In this document: in pieces, positions 28,701-37,300 of the stretch
How positions within the stretch are numbered: position 1 is the stretch's first letter
Layout: every line of letters begins with the position of its first letter
NCBI RefSeq assembly: GCF_021654775.1
Contig: NZ_AP025343.1
Span: 2,571,501 to 2,635,500 of the forward strand
DNA length: 64,000 nt
Source of the DNA: Paenibacillus azoreducens
GTDB lineage: Bacteria; Bacillota; Bacilli; Paenibacillales; Paenibacillaceae
Reading direction: 5' to 3'
Translations under genes and position numbers: made by a program
The notes under the pieces: generated by a model
What the model was told of the DNA's origin: nothing
Seen by the model: the letters and a program-made list of their open reading frames with translations, nothing else
Databases searched by the model: none

Positions 28701-30453
28701 CTATAATATTCTTCGCAGCCAGGCAGACAAAAACGGCTGGGTGCTGCAGACTTCAGATGCTTCCGATTATCCGGATTTCGCCAGCTTCAAAAATGCGGTT
28801 TTGGCGAAAACGACATTGGATGCCTCGCATATTAACGATGCCAATCCGCGCCTCATCTACAAGAACTTAGACGGGCATGCCATGGACATTACCTTTGATT
28901 TAGCCTCAGGTTCTTATAACAACACCCATAAAATCAATGGCAATGCCATCGATTATTCCGCTTACAAGCTTTTTGATACGCCATGGCTTCAGCAGGAGCA
29001 AAATGCCGATTTGTTCACCGTTTCCTATGGCGGCGAAACATTCACTTATAATTTTGCCAATTGGACGATAACCAAAGGCAGAGAAGCCCTAACAGTTCCT
29101 AACGGCGGCTTTGACACGGGATCGGAGGGTTCCGAAGGCCCCGCCGGCTGGATGTTCAAAAGCTTGGATGGCTCGCCGGCCGGTACCTGGGACGATGGTA
29201 CGTTCAGAAGTCCGGGCCATTCTGTGAAAATTTCGAATACTGCCGATGCCAATGAGGGCAGATGGACTCTAACGGACAACAACAGAATCGAGGTTAAACC
29301 GGGCAGCGCCTATACTTTCAAAGCTTGGGCAAAAACCAGCGAGGCCAGCGCGACAGACGGCGCCTATGCTGCCATCGCTTTTTATAAGAGCGATGGCAGC
29401 CCGGCTGAAGGCAGCCCGGTCTTCTCTAACTATCTGAAGGGGACAAACGACTGGACCCGCATCGAGGTTACGGCTGTGCCGCCCGCCGATGCCGTCTGGA
29501 TGGGGTTCGGTCTGGGGCTTAAAGGCTCCGGGACGGCCTGGTTCGACGATGCCGAACTGATCACAAAAACGTATACCGCTGTAAACGGTATATCACTGGA
29601 CCCGTCCACACTATCCTTAGGCGTCGGCAAAACGTCTACTTTGAAAGCGGTGATTGAACCGTCAAATGCGACAAACCGGGCGGTGATGTGGAAATCAAAC
29701 AATCCGTCCGTGGCCGCTGTCGATGGCAGTGGTAAAGTGACGGGGGCAGCGCCGGGTACGGCTGTTATTACAGCAACTACGGCAGAAGGATCTTTTAATG
29801 CGGAGTGTACGGTAACCGTAGTCACGGCACCGACGGAACCGTTATTTGCGGACAATTTTTCCGGAGGGCTCGATCACTGGGATTTGTTCGGCAGTACAGA
29901 CTGGAAAATCCAGGGCAGCGGAGAGGAAGCCGCGCTTACCGGCTCAACGACGGCCGGATTTCCGCAGCGTGCGGTGGTGAAGACATCTTCGCTTTCTTAC
30001 GATTCCCGGGATTACAACCTTAAGTTCAACGCGCAGGGCGACCGGTTTCGGACCATGTTCCGGTATACGTCAGGCACCGGTTATTATTTTTTGGAATTTA
30101 AAAATACAAAGGAAGTCGAGCTGTGGAAGTATCCCAACGCGTCTACCCCTGAACTGGTCGGGACAACGGTTAACATTGATGATGTGATCCCCGGCTTTGC
30201 ATTGACGGATTGGCATCCCTACAGAGTAGAAGTAAGCGGAGAAAAGTTCAGGCTTTTCATTAACGATACGCTTGTTGCGGAATTTCAGGATTCCTCGCTT
30301 GCGGCCGGCGGAATCGGCTTTTCTGTCAAAAGCGTAGGTCCGGCTGCCAATGTGAATCTGAAGCAGGTCTTGGTTGAGCCGATGATGGTTTCCCCGGAAC
30401 CGGTAAAGACTCCCGCTGCTCCCTTTGACCCGACTGAGCCGAATTTCCAGTAG
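25741..30453 (+). CDS. Giant secreted modular protein, putative polysaccharide-degrading enzyme
   Basis: 1570-residue exported protein. Signal peptide about 1-28 (cut near LQAAES); an N-terminal beta domain to about 235; fibronectin type III at about 242-328; a DUF1349/LamG-like sandwich at about 332-525. A 580-residue helical then beta-rich core spans about 540-1110. A carbohydrate-binding CBM4/9-like module lies at about 1118-1275, a Big2 domain at 1281-1360, and a concanavalin-like module at 1368-1550. The core has repeated aromatic helices (NYTAGYLVGQYLP, AEYESPEYTIMTYLCLNALYQYSD, ADHTALSWIYFGGHRA) before a beta-rich part. This resembles an alpha/alpha-toroid polysaccharide lyase, but no family was identified with confidence. 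Start: ATG 25741 after GGAG; the ATG at 25717 lacks a site. Confidence 0.85.
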   Translation: MAGKSRKVICLLLALTFAFCNLPVLQAAESEQTSKVNLLAADMDSTFSDGISPFKLEVSTSGGTQRIVQIDGNNALELRDASLGSNAASYFYYQLDSGRLKDRINEIYNMPQGSPPVELVLEYKLKRSAASDKPVAKDIYAQIHFGNSDNNLIPRFPVGTSSISSTAAYTSSDQTKLKTVNDADLPEYRFKIVPNGGQRMISSVKLAFSVRVDTGGTDEAYVIDDLAVYELNSAQPQDDEPPTTPADLKAVGILDTSVKLSWTASTDNVGVTGYTIYQDGAPVLKVSGTTTSAAIVGLTPNTNYRFTVKARDGAGNISTASNEVSVTTNPSASGLPEPFGNGDIGNIRLPGSASYDKDTGTFKVKGSGADIWGKEDAFHYVYRPWTGDGEIVARVSKMENTVVWTKPGIMIRGSTSAQAPYVMMAVTPANGVIYQNRLQPGGESTQSWGSSSAVPHWLKLVRKSNLITAYESSDGTHWALIKKDIVNLPDTVYVGLALTSHDINKLSTAEFDNVSVGPISPNTNNSPFPGTPETRRQWVWDKTKLMSEIDGQLNISQIVAQILDGQNEAVNLQKLDKMFQTYDWEQYKTVAKMYAYLMVGDRFSSVMTEHARDYFSKYAYGKLSQTENLRMSNYTAGYLVGQYLPDLRDLNGASGTALKNANRSNIEEMLDAGVHGGWAEYESPEYTIMTYLCLNALYQYSDEPDFKQKAKMAMDVMWYEWANDWINGTFISTSSRAKGDGVTVNDQTWRGADHTALSWIYFGGHRAQEGFGDSDSLAPAAYRPYLEYLGMLAYSGMNYSPPEMAIRIGQDVNKSYSSRKTNLQNSGGNHLKTYRSAYVQPTWGLSTEVTYNRVDNWIEDIPVVLRWLSNSPASVFRLSVDQADSPIGNYDQPENHRIMQDDKAAVGVFKSLSAPGTNVNFINAMFPDTGAIQKRDEQSGWVFSDTGKMYFAFKMIKPYAWYYQTPTDPANKIKQMQPHPTKQLHYNYNILRSQADKNGWVLQTSDASDYPDFASFKNAVLAKTTLDASHINDANPRLIYKNLDGHAMDITFDLASGSYNNTHKINGNAIDYSAYKLFDTPWLQQEQNADLFTVSYGGETFTYNFANWTITKGREALTVPNGGFDTGSEGSEGPAGWMFKSLDGSPAGTWDDGTFRSPGHSVKISNTADANEGRWTLTDNNRIEVKPGSAYTFKAWAKTSEASATDGAYAAIAFYKSDGSPAEGSPVFSNYLKGTNDWTRIEVTAVPPADAVWMGFGLGLKGSGTAWFDDAELITKTYTAVNGISLDPSTLSLGVGKTSTLKAVIEPSNATNRAVMWKSNNPSVAAVDGSGKVTGAAPGTAVITATTAEGSFNAECTVTVVTAPTEPLFADNFSGGLDHWDLFGSTDWKIQGSGEEAALTGSTTAGFPQRAVVKTSSLSYDSRDYNLKFNAQGDRFRTMFRYTSGTGYYFLEFKNTKEVELWKYPNASTPELVGTTVNIDDVIPGFALTDWHPYRVEVSGEKFRLFINDTLVAEFQDSSLAAGGIGFSVKSVGPAANVNLKQVLVEPMMVSPEPVKTPAAPFDPTEPNFQ

Positions 30454-30484
30454 CTAGCGCCTGACAGGTCCGGCACGACGACAG

Positions 30485-30513
30485 TCTGCGGGTATCTGCA
30501 GGGTACCCGCAGA
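30485..30513 (+). terminator. Hairpin after the giant enzyme gene, no T-run
   Basis: Perfect 10-bp stem TCTGCGGGTA/TACCCGCAGA around a 9-base loop, without a downstream T-tract. It could be an mRNA 3'-end stabiliser or a weak terminator. Confidence 0.5.
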
Positions 30514-30622
30514 TGATAGGGGTTTGCTTGCATGTATTTAAGCAGTCCAAAGCGACTTTTCCCATGGATTATAGTCCTCCGCTCCGGTTTTCCGTTCTCC
30601 CGATTTCAAGTAAGCTTACAAA

Positions 30623-30636
30623 TGTAAGCACTTTCA
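30623..30636 (+). promoter_or_regulatory. cre-like site before the second transporter operon
   Basis: TGTAAGCACTTTCA agrees with the CcpA operator consensus TGWAANCGNTNWCA except at the central G, which is A here. It lies 46 bases before the permease start, where CcpA-mediated glucose repression would be expected. One mismatch at the core makes it only a candidate. Confidence 0.4.
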
Positions 30637-30682
30637 ATCTATAGGAGAGTGAGTTGAGAGAGGATGCTTGAAGGAGGTAGAC

Positions 30683-31633
30683 ATGGGACTCGCGACTGCA
30701 GTACCCGCCAAAAAAGCGGAGAAGCCCCTCAAGAGAGGGCTTAATCAGATCTGGAGATTCAAACTGCTGTATCTTTTGTTGCTGCCTGCTTTTGTATGGG
30801 TGCTCCTTTTCGATTACCTGCCCCTCTACGGGATCAGCATCGCATTCATGGACTACAATGTCATTCAGGGATGGTCCGGAAGCGAGTGGGCAGGTCTAAA
30901 ATATTTTCGGATGCTGTTCGAATCCGAGATGTTCCGCAATGCGTTCAGGAACACTTTGCTTATCAGCCTGTACAAAATGATCAGCGGCTTCGTGTGTCCG
31001 ATTTTGCTGGCGCTTGCGCTAAATGAAATCCGGACCGCCTGGTTCAAAAAGACGCTGCAAACCGCGGTTTACTTGCCGAGATTCGTTTCCTGGGTCGTGT
31101 ACGGCGGAATTATTACGCTGCTGCTTTCGCCTGAAACCGGCATTATCAACAAACTGATCGAGTTGTTCGGAGGCAAACCGGCGTATTTGCTTGTTGAACC
31201 TGCTTATTTCCGGACGATCCTGGTTGTCACCGATGCGATGAAGGAAATGGGATGGGCGGCTATTATCTATATAGCTGCCATTGCCGGACTCAACCCCGAG
31301 GTTTATGAGGCGGCCATTATGGATGGGGCAACACGGTTTCGGCGAATCCTTCATGTGACTTTGCCTGGCATTGCGGGAACGATTGTCGTCATCTTTATCC
31401 TTCGGGTCGGAACCGTCATGAGCGCCGGGCTGGATCAGGTCATTAATTTATACAATCCGATGGTGTTTGAAGTCGGGGATATTCTCGATACGTACATTTA
31501 TCGGGTCGGCATCGAACAGTTCAGCCTCAGTTTGGCGGCGGCGGCCGATGTTGTCAAAGGCCTGATCGGACTCGCGATGGTGCTCATTGTAAACCACATT
31601 GCCAAGCGCATCAACGATTCCGGGATTTTCTAA
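30683..31633 (+). CDS. Sugar ABC transporter permease, LplB type (system 2)
   Basis: First membrane subunit of a second CUT1-type importer, 316 residues and six membrane segments. The ATPase-docking loop is EVYEAAIMDGATRFRRILHVTLPGI. The ATG at 30683 lies just after AAGGAGG. It belongs to the same subfamily as the system 1 permease at 22019 but is clearly divergent, so the two importers probably take different products. It opens an operon of two permeases, a binding protein and a glycosidase. It relies on an ATPase encoded elsewhere. Confidence 0.93.
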   Translation: MGLATAVPAKKAEKPLKRGLNQIWRFKLLYLLLLPAFVWVLLFDYLPLYGISIAFMDYNVIQGWSGSEWAGLKYFRMLFESEMFRNAFRNTLLISLYKMISGFVCPILLALALNEIRTAWFKKTLQTAVYLPRFVSWVVYGGIITLLLSPETGIINKLIELFGGKPAYLLVEPAYFRTILVVTDAMKEMGWAAIIYIAAIAGLNPEVYEAAIMDGATRFRRILHVTLPGIAGTIVVIFILRVGTVMSAGLDQVINLYNPMVFEVGDILDTYIYRVGIEQFSLSLAAAADVVKGLIGLAMVLIVNHIAKRINDSGIF

Positions 31634-31651
31634 AGAAGGGGAAGCTGGTTT

Positions 31652-32527
31652 ATGAAGCTAACGAGAGGCGAAAGCGTCTTCGTCACGACCAACTATATTC
31701 TGCTTACCGTTATAACTCTAATCATCATTGTTCCATTCTGGTATGTCATTTCCGTATCCGTTACGCCTTATCATATTTTTAGCGAAAAGAACGGGCTGGT
31801 GCTTTTTCCGACATCCTTCAGCTTTCAATACTACGAGTACCTGCTCAAGGAAGGCTCGATGATCTATAACGCTTACGGAATTACGATCCGCAATACGGTG
31901 TTCGGGGTCCTGCTGGCCCTGATCCTTACGGCAACGGCAGCCTACGCTTTGGCGGAAAAAAAGCTGCCCGGCCGGCGGCTCATCATGTTGTTTTTCGTTT
32001 TTACGATGCTGTTCAAGGGCGGGATGATTCCAACCTATATCACGATCAAATCGCTGGGCCTGCTGAATACGGACTACGTGCTGATTTTGGTTATGGCTTA
32101 TACGGCTTTTAATATGATCATCATGAAATCGTTTTTTGAAGGGATTCCCGAGAACCTGAAAGAATCCGCCGCCATTGACGGAGCTTCGGAACTCAGGATT
32201 TTATGGCGGATCGTTCTGCCGCTTTCCATGCCGGTTATCGCGTCGATTGGACTGCTCTATCTGGTCACATACTGGAACGATTTTTTCAATGCGCTGTTGT
32301 ATGTTACGGATTGGCATAAAGCGCCGGTGCAGCTCGTGCTGCGGACCATCATTGCCAGTTCCAGTCTGCCGCCGGAATTGCTGGAAGCTGCCGGGACGAC
32401 GCCACCGCCTACGATCGGTATCCAGATGGCGGCAATCGTGATCGTAGCCCTGCCGATGATGATCATTTATCCGTTCGTCCAGAAATATTTTGAGCAAGGC
32501 ATGCTGATCGGATCGGTGAAAGGGTAA
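31652..32527 (+). CDS. Sugar ABC transporter permease, YtcP type (system 2)
   Basis: Second membrane subunit of the second importer, 291 residues, six membrane segments and the EAA loop ENLKESAAIDGASELRILWRIVLPLSMPV. The tail FEQGMLIGSVKG matches the subgroup. It lies 18 bases after the first permease with AGAAGGGG as ribosome binding site, and 70 bases before the binding-protein gene. Confidence 0.93.
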   Translation: MKLTRGESVFVTTNYILLTVITLIIIVPFWYVISVSVTPYHIFSEKNGLVLFPTSFSFQYYEYLLKEGSMIYNAYGITIRNTVFGVLLALILTATAAYALAEKKLPGRRLIMLFFVFTMLFKGGMIPTYITIKSLGLLNTDYVLILVMAYTAFNMIIMKSFFEGIPENLKESAAIDGASELRILWRIVLPLSMPVIASIGLLYLVTYWNDFFNALLYVTDWHKAPVQLVLRTIIASSSLPPELLEAAGTTPPPTIGIQMAAIVIVALPMMIIYPFVQKYFEQGMLIGSVKG

Positions 32528-32597
32528 CAAGCCGTCTCATTGACAACGGTTTATCCTGATTGGGTAAATATAGTTTTCATAAGGGGGAACATTTTCC

Positions 32598-34241
32598 ATG
32601 TTAAAGCAAAGAAAAGGCTGGTCATACGGAGCGATTTCCGCCGTGCTCATCGGAGCGCTCGCGGTAACAGGCTGCGGCAAAAGCAACGAGGCGGGAGGAA
32701 ATTCCGGTACACCGCCGGAAGGAAATTCGGCGTCCAAACCTTCGGCTCAGGCGGAAGCGGGTCCATATGAACTCAAATGGTTGAAAGCCCAGGATATTTC
32801 CCTGCCGTACGATGCTTCGAAGGATGTCGTCAAGCAAGCCATCGAGAAGAAGCTTAATATTAAAATCGTTCCGGAGCTCGTGGATGTGCAGCAGTATAAG
32901 ACCAAACTCAATCTGAAAATGTCCAGCAGCGACATTCCGGACGTGGCGAGAATCGATTTTGCCGACGACTTCCAAAAATATGCCCAGCAAGGCGCATTCG
33001 TTGATCTTACCGGCCTTATTAATGAAAAGGATACGCCGAATATTATGAAAGAAGTACCGCCGGAAATATTCGAACAGGCAAAAGTAAACGGCAAAATATA
33101 CGGGATCCCTTATCAAGGCGGACCAGGCGCCGGGTACCGTTGGAATCTGGTTATGCGGAAGGATTACATGGAATCCGTCGGCGCCGACGTGCCGAAAACG
33201 CTCGAAGAATATTATAACCTCTTGAAGAAGATCAAAGCGGAAAAGCCGGAGGTCATTCCGCTTGGAGGATATACGGCCCAGATTGGCGAAACCAAATATG
33301 CCAACAATTCATTTGACAACGTTTTTGGCGCGTTTGGCGTTACGCCGGGCTTTTTCACGGAGAAAGACGGCAAATTCAGCAATTATGACATCGATCCGAA
33401 AATGAGGGAAGCGCTGCTCTTCCTGCAAAAAATGTATGCCGAAGGGCTGATCGATAAGGAGTTCGCGACAATTAAAGAAGAGCAGCTGCGCGCGAAGCTG
33501 TACAGCGGCAAGCTGTTCTCTTGGATGGGCTGGTGGTCGACGGCCAACGACTACGATACGCAGATCGAGACGAGCGAGCTGATGAAAAGCGGCAAGCTGG
33601 CATCGGACGGAAAATTGCCAAACCAGGCCGAAGAGCCGTTCAAATATTTGAAGCTGACTGGTTCGCTCCTGGGTGCGGACGGGACGGCTGTAGCTCCATC
33701 CGGCGCTCCGTTTTCGCAAATGAATGCAATAAGCGCCAAAACGAAAGATCCGAAGAAGGTGCTTTCCATTATTGAGGAGTCCCTATCTCCCGAAAATCAA
33801 ATGCTGACGGTTTGGGGGATTGAAGGCGAAGATTACAAGCTCGAGAACGGCAAGCTTAAAGTAGATACGAATTTGGTCGATCCAAAGACGCAGCAGGATA
33901 AGAACGGAAATTTCCGCGGCACGCAAAGCTACTTGTTCGCTCCCGGCTTGAACGGCTGGCCGCATTATCTGGAGTCGCTTCCGCTTCGGTATTCCGAAGC
34001 GCTGGATGTAGCAATCAGCAATCCTCACCAGATTACCGATGCTTCCAATTATTTGGAATCGCCAACGAAAATCGCCAAAATGGTAGAACTGAACACGATG
34101 CGCGATTCGGTCTTCACGCAAATCATCATGGGAGGCGATATCAAAAAGTTTGATGATTTCGTAGAAAAGTGGAATTCGCAAGGCGGTTCGCAAATTTTGA
34201 AGGAGCTGGAAGAGTCTTTCAAGAAAAAATCGGGCAAATAA
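32598..34241 (+). CDS. Sugar-binding lipoprotein, LipO type (system 2)
   Basis: Extracellular receptor of the second importer, 547 residues. The signal peptide ends in LAVTGC with the lipidated cysteine at C26. A Ser/Pro/Gly linker then leads into a family 1 solute-binding fold. Family-like segments include PYQGGPGAGYRWNLVMRKDYMESVG, and the hinge and ligand face are aromatic-rich. AAGGGGG lies about 11 bases before the ATG. A 14-bp hairpin separates it from the glycosidase gene, a common place for processing that leaves receptor mRNA more abundant. Confidence 0.93.
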   Translation: MLKQRKGWSYGAISAVLIGALAVTGCGKSNEAGGNSGTPPEGNSASKPSAQAEAGPYELKWLKAQDISLPYDASKDVVKQAIEKKLNIKIVPELVDVQQYKTKLNLKMSSSDIPDVARIDFADDFQKYAQQGAFVDLTGLINEKDTPNIMKEVPPEIFEQAKVNGKIYGIPYQGGPGAGYRWNLVMRKDYMESVGADVPKTLEEYYNLLKKIKAEKPEVIPLGGYTAQIGETKYANNSFDNVFGAFGVTPGFFTEKDGKFSNYDIDPKMREALLFLQKMYAEGLIDKEFATIKEEQLRAKLYSGKLFSWMGWWSTANDYDTQIETSELMKSGKLASDGKLPNQAEEPFKYLKLTGSLLGADGTAVAPSGAPFSQMNAISAKTKDPKKVLSIIEESLSPENQMLTVWGIEGEDYKLENGKLKVDTNLVDPKTQQDKNGNFRGTQSYLFAPGLNGWPHYLESLPLRYSEALDVAISNPHQITDASNYLESPTKIAKMVELNTMRDSVFTQIIMGGDIKKFDDFVEKWNSQGGSQILKELEESFKKKSGK

Positions 34242-34249
34242 CTTCGAAT

Positions 34250-34287
34250 CCCCCCGTAAATGCCGGCATATCCGCATTAACGGGGGG
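34250..34287 (+). terminator. Intra-operon hairpin between receptor and glycosidase genes
   Basis: CCCCCCGTAAATGC pairs with GCATTAACGGGGGG (14 bp, one mismatch) over a 10-base loop. A T-run is lacking, so partial termination or mRNA stabilisation is more likely than full termination. Confidence 0.6.
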
Positions 34288-34318
34288 ATATCTTGCCATT
34301 TTCCGGAGGCGTTCATAA

Positions 34319-37300
34319 ATGAATACGTGGATCAGGAGTATAAGCACGTTATTGATTGTGGCCTTGATAGTCAATTTCTTTCCGTTCCCGGCTAAAGCAG
34401 AGGCGGAAGCTCCGCAGCTGCTGTTCGAGGACAGCTTCTCTGTCGGCCTGGGGCAATGGGATTTGTTTGGCAGTACGGCATGGCAAACGCAAGGAAATGA
34501 ATCGGAATCCTGGTTGGCAGGCGAAACAACGGCAACCTCCCCCCAGCGGACAGTGGTGAAAGCTTCCGTACTTTCTTACAGTTCCAACGACTATCGCCTG
34601 TCATTTCGGGCGCAGGGTAACAGATTTCGTTCCCTGTTCCGGTATACATCGGGATCAAGTTACTATTTTTTGGAGTTTAAAAATACGAAATCGGTTGAAT
34701 TATGGAAGTATCCCGGCTCGTCATCCAATGTACAGGTAGGCAGCACTGTTGATATCGGCGGCGTATTACCGGGTTTCAATCTGGCGGAATGGCACCAATA
34801 TGATATTGAGATTCGGGGCGACGAGTTCAAATTGTTTGTCGATGGCAAATCGGTAACCGCTTTCAAGGATTCTTCCCTGTCTAGCGGCGGGATCGGGTTC
34901 TCGATCAAAAGCATCGGAACTGCCGTCAACGTGAAAGTCAGCCAGGTGAAGGTGGAGGCGCTGTCCGCTCCGGAGCGGCCGTTAACGATCAGCCATTCGC
35001 CTGTAACCACAGTGCCATACAATACGAATGTAGCTGTTTCCTTTTCGCTTATGGATTCAGGCTCCCCAGTTACGGCCAAGGTTTATTATGCCTATGGAGA
35101 AGAGACGGCCGAAAATTCGGTTGAAGCAGCGAAGCGGGAAGGCGGGGCATACGCGGCTGTCATTCCAGGAACGAACCGGACGGATCAAATCCGCTACTAC
35201 ATTGCTGCTAATGATGAACTAGGCCATTCCGGTCGTTATCCTGAGAGTGGATACATCACGGTCGACGTTGGGAAAATGGCTCCATATCGGAACGATTTTG
35301 AAGGTGATCGTGCGGGCTCGGCTCCGGCCGGCTGGACCACAGGAGGAAACGCGAAGGTGATTGAGCTCCCTGACGGCAGCAAAGCGTTTAATCTAAACGG
35401 ATCAAGCAGCGCAAAATTGAACCTGCCCATGTACCAAAACGCGGATAATTTTGTCGTCAAGTTCAGGGCCAAATACGAGCGGACGGGTTCGGCCGTACAG
35501 AACACATGGCGCCTCCGCTATCGCGCTGTGGACGATATGAACAATAATGCGATGGAATGGGCGACGCATAATTCGAAATATTTTTTAATGCGCAAGACGG
35601 AGCTCGGAGGCAACTATTATATTGCTAACTATGTGAAATCGCTGCTTGACGATTGGCATGAGTATGAACTACGGGTGAGCGGCATAACCCATAAGCTGTT
35701 CATTGACGGGATAGAGGTAGCCGGCGGGGACGATTCCGATCCGTTGGCTCTGCAGAAAGGTTATTTTCAATGGAACGTCGTCGGCGGGATCAATCTGATG
35801 ATTGACAATTTCTCCATCGAACCGATTGCGGCTCCTTATGTACTTGATCTTCAGCCTGCAGGCAACTATGCAGGCATTTATGAACAAGGGGAAGCACCGG
35901 GTCTTGCACTTTCGCTCAACGCCGGGGCATCGGCGCATGAGTTTGCGCTGAATTATACACTGCGTCGGGCGGATGGAGGCAAGGCCGTTGTTGCATCCGG
36001 GGAGAAAACCTATCATTTGGATAAATACGCTGAAACATCCGACTCATTTGCTTTTGAGCCTGCAGTGAATGAAATCGGCACTTATGAGGTAACAGCCGAA
36101 TTTACGGTTGACGGGGTAAAATTGCCGGATAAATCGAAAAAAATGCGCATGGCCGTCATAAATAAAGCGGCAAAGATTCGTGATCCCGATCTGGACAATG
36201 AAAGCAAATTCGGATTGAATACACACTACGCGTTGAATTGGAAGGACGATATCATCGACGGTGCCCGGAAAATGGGAGCGCGCCACCATCGTTCCGGTAT
36301 CTCCTGGGATGAGGCGGACCGGAATGTAAAGGATGCATCAGGGAAAACGGTATATGATTACAGCGCCATAGATGCCAGACTGGATAAATTATTTACCTTC
36401 GGATTCAACCAGATTACGGTACTCGGCATTGACAGAAATGGATATTATCAGGAGGGAACCGCAAATACGCCTGCAGCCTTAAAAGCGATGGGCGACTTTG
36501 TTTATGATGCCGTCAGCCGCTATAAGGGGAAAATCAGGCAGTGGGAGATGCCGAACGAGCCCGAGATTTTCTCCAAGCCCTATGTACCTGCCGAATTCGT
36601 GCAGCTGCAAAAGACCGCCTATCTCAACATGAAGAAGGCTGACTCGAACGCGATGCTTCTCGCAGGTGATCATACTTCCAGCGTAAGCAGCGTGCTGCCG
36701 AAAGAGCTCGAGCTTGGTTCCTTCGATTATGCCGATGCATATTCCTTTCATCCGTATGTGTATAATGCCATGCCAGACGACAATTTGCAGAATTTGCTGG
36801 ACAGCGTTAAAGAGCTTGTCAACAAATATGGGGGATGGAAGGACTACTATTTGACGGAAGGCGGTTGGCCGACGGCCAAAGCGGGCTATCCTTCGGTTAC
36901 GGAGGAGACGCAGCGCGACTATATCGTCCGCGCTTTCCTGAATTATATGATTACGGACCAGGTGAAGGCCTTCGAATATTACAATTATAAAAATGACGGT
37001 ACGGATGACCGTTATTACGATATATTCTGGGGGATCACGGACAATGACGGAAGACCGAAGCTGGCCTATGCCGCAGTCAATCAGCTGATGACCAGCCTGG
37101 ATAAAGCGAGGTATGCGGGGACATGGGATACGGGAGACCCAGGCGTTGCCGTTCACGTGTTCGTAAATGGAGGGAAGCCGGTGATCGCGGCCTGGAAAAA
37201 GACGGATCATAACAATCCTGACGTCAAACCGCCGACTAGCGAGATCACACTGCCTTTTGCCGCTTCTGGACTTCAAATCAAGGATATTAACGGCGCTGAA

